From assembly GCA_034620365.1 (NCBI GenBank), contig JAQGEQ010000354.1, positions 620,001-684,000 of the forward strand: 64,000 nucleotides of DNA. The letters run 5' to 3'. Position numbers and translations under genes: made by a program. How positions within the stretch are numbered: the stretch's first letter is position 1; every line of letters begins with the position of its first letter. Shown one piece after another: positions 1-13,252 of the stretch. This DNA is from Pegea sp. RAD2-039 (Eukaryota; Chordata; Thaliacea; Salpida; Salpidae). Under the pieces are notes generated by a model. That model was not told the DNA's origin, made no database searches, and was given only the letters and a program-made list of their open reading frames with translations.

Positions 1-1596
1 TTTTTTCTATAGAAATTACAAAATTTGTGTGTATAACTGATTATTAAAAGTTGACTTAAACATATTTTGAGGTTGTTTCTATGAATTTGTCGAGCTCATA
101 TAAATTAGTCTGATAAAACAAATTAAACAAGTGTTTAACCACTGAAATCACTCATCAAACTTGTCTAAAAGCTTTTATAAAATATAGAAATAGCCTATAT
201 AGAAATTGCAAGGTTTTTTAAAACCTTTTTACTGTCCTACACATATTTTTGTTATTTGAAAAATGATCATTTTAAATTACAAATGCAAAATAAAGATAAA
301 TTGATAAAAATAGTTTTAAGCAATTTATTTAAAAAGTCTTTGGTAGTTCTTTGTACATCTTATTCAGCAGTTTGTATATAAATCCAATCCTGCAATCTTA
401 TTTCAAATAATCATTTTTTTTCCACAAACTTTCAAGTATTAATCACTTTTAGTCAACATTTAATTGTATCTTATGTATATTTTACATTTACTAAAGAGCA
501 TCTTTTCAAGAACTTCTAAAACAAAACTAATCTTCTTCAACAGTTTTTTTTGTCAAATCTTGCCTTATTTTGTTCTTGATTTTTGAATTTAAAAATTATA
601 CTTGAAAAAATAAAGTTTATATTTCTGGTGAGCACTTCTCTTGAAAATTGAAAAAATCAACAGATGAACTTTGGAAAGAAAATTACTCTAAAAGTTACGC
701 AGCTAGCATTTCAGCAAGTTTTATTAACTAGAGACATATCAGGAGAAATTATCTAACTAAAAACTACTTTTGTAGATTTCTAGGTATACAATAAGAGTAG
801 CCACAAACAGAATTTCCTATTTGAAAGTAATACAAACGGTTTTAGTGAGTAATGTTTGTGATTCTTACCATATTATTCACAATAACCGGAATAAGCTATC
901 AAAAAATTGTTTAAATTCGAATCACAGTGTTCTTCTAAAGTTTTGTTTATTAGATAAATCTTTGTTTTATTAATTTAAATCTTTAAAATTAAGTTCAAAT
1001 CAGGTAACACGCTTTTCATAGTTAATTTTTTATTCATTTATTCTTACAAATTCACAGTGGAGGAACATTGATCTGCAAATAAGAAAAGTCAAGAAAGCTT
1101 ATTTGATATTTTGGTTAGTTAGACAAAGATGTAATTAATCAGTTTTCTATTCAGTTAGTATGTATCTTGCTAGTACTTTAAACAACAAATTTCTTGATAT
1201 ACGAATTACAGAAAAATTTGAAATCGACAGAAAGATCAGATACAGGAAACATCTCTCGCCATTAAGTAAGGGCTGATGTTAAAGAATAATAAAAAGCAAA
1301 AAAAAACTGCTTTAAAGATCGACATTTGCTGAAAACAAATGATAAATACGAGAAAAAGTTGTAGAAAGCAACAAACTTATATTGAGGAGTTGTCGGGTAG
1401 ATAAAATCTCATTTTTGAAGTAACAGAAGGTTTGTGTCAACCTTCTCTGGCTGATCACGTGATAATCACGTGGTCGGTTTGATTGGTTAGGACTTGAACG
1501 AGGTTCAGGCAAAAATTGTCAGGTGGTTGATTACATATTGGACAGAAAGTTGGACATGAAATTAGACTGAAAGTGGCCTAAACATACAATTGATAA
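1..1596. other. 3' flank of DYRK2, no gene seen
   Basis: AT-rich sequence downstream of the minus-strand DYRK2 stop codon. It presumably includes that gene's 3' UTR. I see no coding signal, RNA gene or clear repeat; the short open frame near 1312-1512 has no recognisable protein content. Confidence 0.5.
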
Positions 1597-4500
1597 TCAA
1601 CCAACAATTTTGGGTAGGACTGTTCTTGTAGAGGTGGTCACAGTCACGGGCATATCCTTTTTGTTGCCACTGCTGGCTTGTCTGTACGCGTCGTTTCGAT
1701 GTTGTTGTTGTGCTGCATTTGGTGGTTTAGGGAGGCGTCGTCTTAACCACGAGTGTCGAAGGGCTTGGGGCGGAGTGAGGCGATTTGAAGGGTCCCATTC
1801 CAAGCATCTTCGTAAAAAGTCGACGAATAAAACGTCATCATTTCCTTTTAACGCTGTAGACCAATCACGATGACCAGGTGGTGCTCGTAGCTTGCCACGT
1901 CTAGAGCGGCCTGGTCCTAGGACAGTTGTACCATCGGACAATGTGTTGATTTGACAGTATCTCGGATGTCCTTTAGATGTGAAGAAGTTCTTGGACCTCT
2001 TTGCTTGGTCAATGATTCGACGAGGAGGCATCCCTATTAGCTCGATAGCGCAAGCTAACTGGTCACCTTCATCTTCACCTGGCATCAAAGGATAACCAGT
2101 AAGAAGTTCGGCTAAGATGCAACCGAAGCTCCACATATCAATCGGCATTCCGTATCTGCTTCCTAAGATCACTTCTGGAGCTCTATAGAAGCGTGATTGG
2201 ATGTAGGTGTAGATACGTTGATGTTCGTAACAAGAAGAGCCAAAGTCAATGACCTGTTTGGTGATGTTGGTTGATTAGCAAGTAAATTATTGGAAAAGAA
2301 ATATGAGCAGCAATCTGATGAAAGAAGTTTACCTTGATCCCACTTCGACCTTGTTGCTTCAAGAGAATATTTTCTGGTTTTAAATCACAATGAATGATTC
2401 GATTCCGATGTAACGCATCCATACATTGTAAGATTGAGTGAGCAAATTTCCTGACCAACTACAAATAAGAATTGATGTTTTATCGAATGTATGATTGTCA
2501 TATTCGGTTGTAATTTCCTTTTAAGTCGTTTCAAATGATAAGTCAGCTGTTTGAAGTATAAATAAAAATGCTTATCACGGTAACCACTTGTAACATGGAG
2601 CTAACTTCTGCTATTTGTTACCAGCTACAGCTACAAGTGACAACTTAAGACTTAGACATTAAACTTTCAAATTTAAAAAAGATTCCTTAAAAAGCTGATG
2701 ACAAGTCAATTAGTTTGTTCGATGAAGACCTTTTATAGTGATTTCTCTTAATGAATATGTTTCAAACACTCTAAATTCTTCAATTTTTATAATTCTAATA
2801 ATTGTGTATGATTTAGTGTAACAAGTAGGTTGATAGGAAATAATTCTTTAATATATAACTTCTTTCTCATAAATAATTGTTATCAAAACAAAGTAGAATT
2901 TGATTATTAAAAGTTTGAAATAAATACCTGAAGTGAAAACCCCTGAAATTTATTCTTTTTGATCAATTCATAAAGATTGATACTGAGTAGTTCAAACGTC
3001 ATACAAATATGATTTCGAAATTGAAAACTTTCCAACATATGAATAATATTCATAGCATTCTCCTGAAAGATATTTTACAATTTATAAAATGAATAAAAAA
3101 TTTCAGAGTAAAAATTAGTGGAAAAATTGATTGAAATATTTAAAGAAATATGTAAAAGATAAAAAAGTAGTTAAATAATGAAATAGAAAGAGATTTGGAG
3201 ATATTTTAAACATCACTAAATCACCAGAATCAAATTGTTTAATAAGATTAAGTAAATTAGATTTTTAATTTGGCTAAATTGACTTTAGAAAAAATCTTTG
3301 AGATGATTAATTAGAAAATTAAAAGTTAGATTCTAAATAAAAGTATTAAAAAGTTGATTTTTTCTGCATATAAATGAAATATCATCAAAAAATATATAAA
3401 AAATTGATTCAAAGTGCATATGAGCTAAATAAAAGAAGATAGGGAAGAGATGCAGTTGGAAGTTGGCAGCCACTTATATCAAAAGTTAGCATCAAAAAAC
3501 ATTATGACAAAAGTTTGAATATTCATCAGAAACACTTGAATAGTTCGACCTAACAACACTATGTGATCTATTATATTACGAGTTGCTCTTGGGTTTGTTG
3601 AAAGTAAACTAATTTTCAGCCAAATTGTCATCTTTTTTATAGTAATTTCATTAACAGTTCAACAAAAGTATTTTAGAAATAGTTCTACAAATTCAGCACA
3701 AAGTATTTTCAAGAAACCTTCAAAATATTTGTGAATATAACAAAATAAATAAGAACCAACAAAATAAAAGATTTCTCAAACAAAATATTGAAGGTCGTAG
3801 CAACGTTATACCAACAGCATTATGGGAAGCATATTCCAGAAGTTAGATAAATTTGCTTAAACAACTTTAAAAAGATTTCTGAAAGGTGAAAAGCAAGTTT
3901 TGTTTGAATAATTTTCTAATATCAACACAATAAAAAGATTAATAAAAAAGATTGTTTAACATTTTTCCAATTTTGATCAAAATAGATAAATAATAAATAA
4001 TTTTGAGTAAATATTTTTACCGAAAGTAAATAGTTTGTTTGAGAAATATATTTGCAAAGTAAAGAATTGGAGAGTGTGTCACTCTGAGACAAAATTTGTT
4101 TGCTAGAAAAACACTCTTTACAAAAAACTTTAAAATTGTTATCTAAAATTTCAATTGAAGTTTGCAATAATGAATGAGACAAGAAAAGAGATTTAATTGG
4201 ATCGTTAAACAAGTCTATATTTCCAATTAAGTTTTATTAAAAGGTGATGAGCAGTTTTCTTGTAATTGAACAAAACAAGAAAAAGATTTCTTTGAATTGT
4301 CACTAACAAAAGTTCAAATGCAAATTGAAGAAAACCGCTTTTGGTTATGATTAAATAAAAAATTGTTTTGAAAAAGCTTTCTACTTGCAATTTTCATGTT
4401 GCTGTGACAATTGCTGATAATAAATTGTGAAATTAGAAGCAACAGGAAAAAGGTCGACAATTTTATGGCTATTTTTTATTTGTTTGTATTAATTATAGTA

Positions 4501-7500
4501 ATTTTTAGCATTTTAATTATTCATCTGTACAAAAGTAAGAAAATTAGATGTAATATTTGTGAGCTTAATGGGTTTTTGGACTAACGAGGTCTTACAATAG
4601 ATCAAGGAATTAGTTTTCAGTATTTCAGAAAAAAAATTTAAATATTTCCTCATCTTTTACATGACAGGAGGAAGATGAAAGTTTAAAACAAACATTTTAA
4701 AGATGGAAATTGAAAATTGTTGATCATTTACAATAAGAAAATAAATTTTAGAAACAAATTTGAATAATTGAAGAAACATTGCATATAGTAATTGGAATTT
4801 GTCTATTTAGGGTGAAATATTTGAGAAAATCTCAATAGTATGTAAAAATTCTTTTGTTAAAAAGACGATTCAGAAATAATTGAAAGAAAATTATATTTTT
4901 GAATAAATGAGATTTTACAAATACTTCAGATTTTTCCAATCTCATTTCAAGTATCTATTATTTAATTTGTAACTAACCTTATCTTGCTTCCTGAGATGTT
5001 CGAGAATCCGTATTTCTTCAGCAGCTTGTCGATGAAAGCGTTTTTCGTTACGAACAATTTTAAGGGCCACGTGGCTTTGGTGCTTATGATCATAAGCCTT
5101 GATGACCTTCAAATACAAAAAAAAACTATTTTTAAAATTTATGATTTATATCAATGTCAGAAAATCAAATAAATAAAACTGAAAAGAAACTTTTAGTTGG
5201 TAAATAAACTAGTTTCAACAAAGTTTACTGAAATAAACGTTCATCACTAAAGAAGCAAAAAGAGGTCTTTAGAAGAAGATAGTTGATCGCGTATCTAAAA
5301 GGATTAGTTTCATTTTATTTACAGCCAATAAACAAAACTACAATTTCTGATAAGAAACAGGAAATCCGTTTCGACAGAATAGAAGATAACAAAATCAAAA
5401 TATTTGTTTATTATTCGTATTCATTTCTGACTTTACGGATAACAAACAAAGAAATTGTTGAGATTGAAACTAAACTTTTAGATTTCAGTTAGTCTGGAAC
5501 ATTTGTTTGATGACATAAAAATAGAACTTCAAAATTTGACATTTATATGTAGCATCCTAAGAATTTTAATATTAGGTTTGTATTTTAGATCATTTTTTAT
5601 GATTATGTAAGTTTGAAAAAATAGCAAAGAAGTTAGATGCTGGTAATTGTTGTGATTGGATGCGTGTATTAAACCCAGTTAATCGAGAATAAGATTAAAC
5701 GAATAAAATTTCGATTTAAGTTTGTTGTTTTCATCTGATTTATAAACATCAAATTAAATTGAGTCTTTATCTCTTTAATATCAAATCTTATTTACCTCGA
5801 AGTAAAAATTATAAAATGAATTCAAGAACTCCTAGTCACCTGGCCAAAACTTCCTTTGCCAATTATTTTCAGAACTTCATATCGATAGGCTATATGATCA
5901 TGAGAAATGGGAATATAGGAACACTGTTCGTCATCATAACCACTATTATTACTTCCGCCAATAACACCTTGGCGTTTCTTGGCATTCTGGCCAGCAAAAT
6001 AGATATGAGGATAGCTAAAGACTTCATGATGTTCATAAGCTGTCAGTTTATGCATATATTGCTTCATGGCTTGCTCTGGACTCATATAACTCTGTAGAAG
6101 TGAAAGGGAGGAGTCATTTGTTGGATTCTGTTGACGAGTTAGGTAGGATTTCTTTGTACTTGAAGCTTGATTATTCGCAGAATCCTTAACCTGTTTCAAA
6201 AACTTTTAGTTAGATTAAGCTTAGAGGTTCTCAAATTTTTGAAATTTGAGATTATATGCTAGTCGTGAAGCTATAAGTAGGAAAGAAAAGCGTCTTAAAG
6301 TCTTAAGTAGTTATCTGAATATTGTTCTAAAGATAGAATTATATTATGCAACAAATTGCTAAAATTAGACAACAACAAAATTATTATTCACGAAAATATA
6401 TGAAGTAAATTTCTATTTGAAAATAAAGATTTAATTTGGTTTTAATACAAAAGAAGCTTATCAAACAATTGAAGGTTGTAAAGAAAATATCAATTTGAAA
6501 TATTACCACGGAATGCTGAGAATTATGATGATCATGTGTTTTAAGAGTGATGTTATTCATTTTTTTTGTTTGATTATTATTGTTATTCACTGTAGCTTGA
6601 TTAAGTTGGCTTCGTTGGCGTGTATTACTGTCTCCATGGTGCCCATCAAACAACTGTTGAACCTAAATAGATTCAAATATAATAGATAAAGAGGGAAGTG
6701 GTACTTTGTGTAAACGGCTTTTTGTGAGGTAATAAAGTGAACCGATATTTTCAGCTAATTGTTCAACTAATTTGTAAATTACGGACTAAAATATTTTCAA
6801 ATTTATCACTTAAAAGATTAAGACATTTTTTTAGGTTTGTAAAGATTTTTTAAGCGAGACAACAAAATACAGTTTCTATAAATATGAAAAAAATCTGATG
6901 ACGAAAAAAATGAAATAAAATTGACTTTTAAAAACGAACTGCTATTTTTCAAAAATCAGCATAAAGTAAATTAACCATTTAATTAAAGGACTTGCTGTTT
7001 AAAGTAAAGATTTGAAATTAGCTGAATCAAACTTTATACGATCGATATTGTACGTTGCTACTTAAACTCTACGTCATGAAGCCTAAAAAATATCTCTAAT
7101 TCAAATAATGACGTCAGTTTTTATGACGTCATTGCTTCTTGATTTGTCTTTCTATGAAACTAGCTTTTTTTCCAATTACTTTCAACTAAAATATTTAGAA
7201 ATTAATTAAAGATAAGAAAATATTTGAGATAAAATCTGACATTTAGTTTTTATAAGGTAGACAATAATTGTAATTTGTATAAACATTTATTTAAAAAATA
7301 GTTTTAGGTTTTGAACATAAAGTGCTGTTTAAACATATGCTAAATAAATATTACTTTCCCTAAATAAAAGATCTTTAAGATAGAACTTTAGCTGATTTAG
7401 CGAAATTCACTGAAAACAAAATAAAATTTTCTATGAAAATAAACTTGAACTTATTTATAAATAAAAACTTATTGTTTGTATTTCAAAAATAATAAATATG

Positions 7501-7898
7501 AATAGTATTCTAAAAATTGTAAAAATTAAACAATGTTATCAATTCAGAAACAGTTTAAATTAACCATAACAAACAAACAAAAACATCTAAAAAAAACACA
7601 ATTCTAAAATCACAAAGCTGCCATCAATACATATTTGTACAAAATCAATGCAACCATTCAACAACTTAAAAACAAATTATATGATTTCAAATTAGAAGGT
7701 GATTAATAAACTAAAATAAAATATGACTTCATAACTTACTTGAAGTCCTGTTGTATCACCTAAACCACCCAAGGCATGCTTAATTGGTGGAAGAGGAACA
7801 TGATTGGATGCTTCAACCAGTCCTCTGGCATTGTTTGGAGGTCCATACATGCTGACAAGATTTTTTGTTAGCATCCTTTTATCTTTATTACTAACCAT
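1597..7898 (-). CDS. DYRK2: DYRK2-type dual-specificity tyrosine-regulated kinase, 7 coding exons
   Basis: Dual-specificity kinase that autophosphorylates on tyrosine during folding and then phosphorylates Ser/Thr substrates. In vertebrates DYRK2 acts in cell-cycle, p53 and ubiquitin-ligase control. Exons in transcript order: 7740-7898, 6507-6662, 5840-6190, 4978-5106, 2928-3062, 2333-2458, 1597-2253. All have GT-AG borders and preserved frame, giving 570 residues, close to vertebrate DYRK2. Visible features: the VQQLF motif at the second exon start; the DYRK-homology box ([18 protein letters not shown]); glycine loop [12 protein letters not shown] lysine K238; catalytic HCDLKPEN (D335); DFG (357); activation-loop YTY (Y367/Y369); and the C-terminal [10 protein letters not shown]. 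The start ATG at 7898 is chosen because an in-frame TGA lies just upstream; a 5' non-coding exon is possible. The match extends through the N-terminal DH box and C-terminal tail, so DYRK2 is much likelier than DYRK1, DYRK3 or HIPK. Confidence 0.95.
7109..7131. promoter_or_regulatory. Two CRE palindromes in DYRK2 first coding intron
   Basis: Two perfect TGACGTCA octamers, at 7109-7116 and 7124-7131, lie 7 bp apart in the first coding intron (6663-7739). TGACGTCA is the consensus site for CREB/ATF bZIP factors. A function as an intronic enhancer or alternative promoter is inference. Confidence 0.4.
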
Positions 7899-8172
7899 TA
7901 CAATCAATCATTTCTTGTTAACTCAACCCTATAAGTTGTCAGAAATAGCTTAAAGAAAGCAAATACTATTTATAAAACTGTTCTTTTGCTCAAAAAATCT
8001 TTTATATACTTGCTATTCCTTTATATACACTAAATTTATGTAAAAACCCTTAAATTTTTGAAATACTTCTCAGTGATATAAATCTAAATTAATAATAATT
8101 CTAGAGATAATCAGATTATATTTTGATTTTTATAATAGTTTAATGTAATTTGGTCTTAAATAAAATTTGTAA

Positions 8173-8260
8173 TTAATTAATAAGTAGTTAGTATGTAATT
8201 AATAAGTAGTTAGTATATAATTAATAAGTAGTTAGTATGTAATTAATAAGTAGTTAGTAT
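8173..8260. repeat. 22-bp minisatellite, 4 copies
   Basis: Four head-to-tail 22-bp units (8173-8194, 8195-8216, 8217-8238, 8239-8260) share the core AATTAATAAGTAGTTAGTAT. Copies 2 and 4 are identical, copy 3 has one substitution, and copy 1 differs only in its first two bases. The array lies about 270 bp upstream of the DYRK2 start codon. The near-identity suggests recent expansion. Confidence 0.9.
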
Positions 8261-10056
8261 AGAGTAAAGTGAAATCATTACAAAAGAAAGTATTAATTTA
8301 ATATTTCTAACATATGCATAAAGCAATCTTTCTCAATTTATCATATAATGCTTTTCTAGTAATAAGATCATTTTTAAACAGCTGCTATTAGAAATCCCAC
8401 GAGAACATACTTAGAAAATAAGATCTACATGACATCACATAAGAAGACTGTATTAGTACTGTCATATTTGTTATAACAGTTGTTTAAAACAAAGAGATTA
8501 TTTACCACTTTGACTCGAAGGTTTATAAAGTATAAGTTTTTAAATTATATTTAGTTTTAAATCTAAAAACTAAATAAAAAAGAAAATTTTATTAAGTAAA
8601 ATAATAGAAGCTTAAATTAGAAACAAAACTAATAGATAAGTTAGTAAACATTCTAAATTATAAAAAAAAAAAACTATAAAAATAGCTTTTAAATTTTTAG
8701 ATGACTAAAAATAAAGTAAAAATAAATCTTATGTTACATTTGAAGCATAAATGATAAAATTTGATGACTTGTTAATGAGAGTAAACTAGCTTCACTTTAG
8801 TTTAAAATTATTTAAGTCTTATTACTGTTGAAGTATAAATACTTCTTACAGTTTTTTTAGATATGATGTCAGAACATCAGGTAAAAAATAATAACTTTGC
8901 TAACTTTGCAATCATACCTTACTTTCAAAATATAATTCTTTAGTATCCAATAACTCAATATTGTTTTATTTTATAGTTTCTTTTGCATTAATTTTTAATC
9001 ATTCATATCTCAAAACTTAGTATAATTCTAAAAAATTCAAAATATGCTATTATAGCTAATTGAAAATTTCAAAAAACTAATATTAGATAGTCTTTCTAAA
9101 TGTTTACATAATAGAAAAAAATTATATAACACTTTAATGAATAAAATTTAATAAAATTACATAACCATAATAATAATTATAATAATTACCAACTGAAGTT
9201 ATAGTAAATATTAAAAATTATATAACATTAAATTTTTTGAGCGATTAAAATTTATAAAATTTTTAAATATCATTGTCGATTATTTATTATATCAATATTA
9301 TTTATATTTATACTAATAATAATTAATGAGGTTAAAATTAAAAAATGTCATGCAAAGAAATGGTCTTAATTAAAAATCATAATTATTCTAAAACTTTATT
9401 ATAATCTTAAATTAAAACTTGATCAAGTTATCTGCTTAGTTTAGTTTATCAAATAGTTTAGTTAATATAACTACACCAATATCATTCATATAATTAAAAC
9501 TAAATAAGAATTTATATAAGTTCAAAATAATCATTTCTAACAAGTTATTCTGATTATTATGACGAGTTTATAATAAAATGATCAAAAATAAACAAAATAA
9601 GACTTTTGCATCTTAAATATCCTTCATATTTTGTAAATATCAATTCAAGTTTAAATAAAGATTAAAATCAAAAAGGGAATGACAAATATCTGCACTTAAA
9701 TGAAACTTATAATTAAAGAGATAAAAATAACTTAGAGAAATTATTGATTTAAACATTCTAATGAACGGATATTTAAATTACATTCTTAACTATAAATAAC
9801 AGAATATCTAACAAAATATCATATAAACTCAATACATTTAACAAGCTTAAGATCACAGTGATGTTAAATCTTTTCAAATGTTTATTTAAATACAATGTAG
9901 TTTAATTTTTTTAATTAGATCTAAACAAGCTAAAAATATATAAAAAAATTAAAAAATAAGGATAAATAACGAGATGACTTAACGTTGCAAGCAGCCAATA
10001 TCTTTTGCAATTAATATTTTCAATTAAAGCGGTACAATATAACGTATGAATTTTAT

Positions 10057-10064
10057 TGACGTCA
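10057..10064. promoter_or_regulatory. CRE palindrome TGACGTCA
   Basis: Perfect CREB/ATF-type octamer in the gene-poor interval, with no nearby gene start. Listed because perfect copies recur in the window. Confidence 0.25.
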
Positions 10065-11929
10065 TAGCAACATAAAAATAGTAGTCTCAAAGCAGTTATT
10101 TCTATGCTGGTATTTTATGAAAAAATGGTCAATTTTGTTTGCAGACCTATCTATATTTAGAAAATGTAAATTTTTTTATTTTGCTGGCCTTTCAAAATTT
10201 AAAAAAAAGAAAAATTACATAAGGAAGTTAAAGTAAGCTATAAAATGGTTTAAAACCAAGCTCGTCAACCTTGTCATATATAAAGTTTAAATATATAGGG
10301 CTACTTAAATAATAAAAATTCTCTTAAAAACAAGCCTTAGTACTAAAATAATAATGTTGCACGTAAACATAAACTACTAAAAACAATCGAAAAACTATAT
10401 TAAAAAGTATGTCAAACTTGGTTTTAACTTATTCCCTTTAAGCAGCTTTTACGATGTCCTAATTAGAGCTAAATTACGCATCTGGACTTTGAACAAGTAT
10501 TTCTATCTCTCATACGATAAACCAATTGTTTAGATGAAAATGAATAACTAACTTGAAAAATATTAAGAGGTTTTTGGTTTTCAAAATATATTGTGTCTCT
10601 GGTTTTAATTTAAAAGCATTATCTTTTTTTTAAGTGAACATGGAAAACTAGAATTAAGAAAACATCTAACTGTTGTCAATAAAGTATAATAAACGTCATC
10701 ATAGGAATGCAGGAAAGCGCTTTAAGTGTGAATTTTGAATGTGTGAATTAAATAAAGTAAAAGTGGTTTAGTTATGAACAAGAAAAAAACATTTTATTTT
10801 AAAATCAAAATTTAATAAGTTGAATTATAAAATTTAAATTAATTAAATTTATAATTTCTTTTTAATTCCTTAAATAGGGACTTATAAAAGCTTATAACAA
10901 AATTATTTTTTATACAAGAAATTTATTCATTTTTATGTAAAGTAAAAGTGTTTTTTATAAAATAGTATACGTATCATGATTAAACTGTAAAAAATAGCCG
11001 ATACAACTTTACAAATATTAACTTTTTTGTGGGTAGTAGGCGCATCAACTTTGTAGGGCTTCTTAGAGTTAGTCATCAAAGCACAAAATATATAATTAAT
11101 TTTTCTTTATCTAAAATATCATATTTACGTTAATTTGTATATCAATTATCTAAAATTTTGAGATCTAATGTAAACACTAATTATGCCTAAAATTATTCAT
11201 TTTTGAGATTTTCAGAAATCCTTTAATATTTCTATCAAATATGGATTTATTTATTTACCAAACAACGCATGACTAAGGGTAACAAATCATGTAGCTCTTA
11301 TGGCAAACACAAGGCAATATAACTGAAAGATATAAACCTAAAAATGTCTCAAATACCATGCTTAATGTTAAGTCAGAAAACGCCAAAATAGAAAAAAGTG
11401 AATGATGAAAACGGCAGTATAATATTTTAAATGTCAACAAAGTCACTCAAATCTACTTTATAAACTTAAGGTTAAAAGAAGAAACTAAAGTTGTTTAACC
11501 AATTTTAAATGACGGACCTTGGAGAACATAGGAAAGATTGCGACTAATAAAAAATGCTTGAAGAAAAGGTAAGAAAAAAAGATAATGAAAAGCTTTTAAG
11601 TACTACATTTCAGAATAAATCAATGTAGAAAAATAGATAAGATGCATATAGGTACAAATATATAATAAGTATAAGTATATAATAGTATATACACTGTATA
11701 AGTAAATATAACCTGTGAATCAAAAGGAGAAACTAAAGAAAGAAAATGAAGAGACTGGCAGTAGTAGAAATTACTTGTTAATCAAATCACTTAAAAATAT
11801 AGTTTTCAAAGAAAATTTAAAAAGGTGGCAGAGTTTAAAATTACAAACAGTAGTTATATTACTGAAAGAGTTGTTAAGTGTACTAGGTGTTAGTAAAGTT
11901 GTTAAGCAGCCTAATGTTGAATGATGAAT

Positions 11930-12235
11930 CTTAAAGGACTCATAAAAGATTGCAATTTTTTAAAATCATCAAAGTTCAGATGATAAAAAATATTAATGAT
12001 TGTAGTAATAGTATAAGGTCGGAGAAAACGTGTCAATGTTGTAAGCATTTAATAGTAAGCTAATAGAGACGGTTTCTTAAGGAAAGGGTACACCCGTATC
12101 TAAGAAAAGTTTTTCCAGCAAGTAATCTTTTAAAAGTTTCCAGATTTATAATATCTTTTTTAGATAGGGACTCCATACGGAGATTTGAACTGTAATTTGG
12201 TACGGTTGCTCAAAAGTTTTAAAAAATTAAATAAA
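11930..12235 (+). repeat. Diverged interspersed repeat, copy A
   Basis: This block aligns in order with the reverse complement of 52975-53245. Shared landmarks are AAAGATTGC (near 11946), AGAGACGG (near 12065) and an exact 23-base stretch beginning TTCCAGATTTATAAT at about 12138. Spacing between landmarks is similar in both copies (about 118 and 74 bp here; about 114 and 61 bp there). A further match, TAGGAAAGATTGCGA, occurs near 11530, so the element may begin farther left. Class unknown; it may be the 3' part of an old retroelement. Confidence 0.6.
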
Positions 12236-12299
12236 TTAAAAGTTTCAAATATTTCTGGTTTTAAAAAATAACAATTACTTATCAAGTTGAACAACTAAA

Positions 12300-12590
12300 T
12301 AGTTTTATTGCTGCCAAGTACTGCTGTCATCTCCGTGCCAACAACAAAGACAACTCATACAAAAGATTCCGCTCAAGAACGATTCAAGGTGTATGCTGGT
12401 TGATGTACTTCCTCTCTTGCACAATTTTATCTGTACCTTGCAAACCGAAACATGATGGAAGTAGGTTGGCAATCATTCCTTTTTCCTGTCTGCGCAGTGT
12501 CTTTCATTGCTGTGGAAAGTAGCGTGCGCTCGACATCTCCAACCTAGTTACCTGGGATAATGACATCGAAGTCAGGGGCTGTAAGTTTTC
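12300..12590. other. GC-richer island of unknown origin
   Basis: About 290 bp that is clearly less AT-rich than its surroundings, with several CpG and GCGC tracts. Both strands have stop-interrupted but protein-like stretches (for example, on the minus strand, a run around GLQGTDKIVQERK). It sits just 5' of the SINE at 12850 and could be a decayed mobile-element coding fragment or a retrocopy. I cannot assign it. Confidence 0.4.
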
Positions 12591-12849
12591 TGTTTGAATT
12601 TACTTTTAAGTAAAGGTTATAAGAAGGTTTAAGAACTCTAATTTTCAAAAAATGTTTGATTATTTGCACCAATGGGAACTCTTCATTGCAGTTCAATAAA
12701 ATTTTCACATTTTCCTATTCGTTGAAATTAATGTGAATGTATTCTACCAGTTGAAAGTAAAACAAAACGGCTTTTTATAATCTATTAGTATCCATTTTTG
12801 CTTACCAGTAGCTTTATTGTACTGATGTAAATTTTTTATCGCAAAAACT

Positions 12850-13252
12850 CGGTAGTGTCTGTGAGGTGTAGCGGTTACCATAAACACCTACCGAGCGAGA
12901 AGTCCCGAGTTAGAACCCAGGTAAATACTTATTTGCGACAAAGAAAAGTTCTTAAAATCTCGGGTAGAAGTGCCTTGTGAGTCTGGTCAATGACATCACT
13001 TCTAGGAGATACAAAACTTCAAATTTACAGCCAGATTTGGAGCCCCGTAGACAGCTCAATACTATACTGAGTGTAGTTCTGACAGCTCCTGAGAAGCCAA
13101 CTAAGCCTAGCAGCATCAATCTTTCTGTTCTGCTGCATAACCTGGCGTGATGAGTGAAATCCTACTGCATTAGTAACAACTGGATCTCAATAAAATCTAC
13201 CCTGGCACATATACGCATGGCAGCTCGCGGCCGAAGCGGGCCACAAAAAAAC
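12850..13252 (+). repeat. tRNA-derived SINE, copy 1 (full-length)
   Basis: The 5' head carries RNA polymerase III promoter-like boxes: an A box TGTAGCGGTTA (12867-12877) and a B box GAGTTAGAACCC (12907-12918). A body follows, then a GC-rich tail (CAGCTCGCGGCCGAAGC, near 13221-13237) and a short A-rich run. The same order of blocks occurs in reverse at 51681-51950: box A, box B, a TGTGAGTCT block, a TTTGGAGCC..CGTAG block and CTACCCTGGCACATATA. The shared borders and tRNA-like head identify a SINE moved by a LINE partner. This copy has about 115 bp of middle sequence missing from the other. Confidence 0.8.

Noticed and set aside
1610-1873. Plus-strand open frame over the DYRK2 last exon
   Set aside because: Shadow of the kinase exon; no independent protein features.
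3922-4390. Two minus-strand open frames inside a DYRK2 intron
   Set aside because: Composition is Phe/Leu/Ile/Asn-rich as expected from AT-rich DNA, with no splice context or recognisable motif.
11715-11924. 69-codon plus-strand open frame
   Set aside because: Lys/Leu-rich, no homology recognised, and it abuts the diverged repeat; could be an element remnant but cannot be supported as a gene.
12867-12918. Functional tRNA gene
   Set aside because: A- and B-box-like sequences are present, but no cloverleaf forms and the sequence continues into a SINE body and tail shared with another locus.
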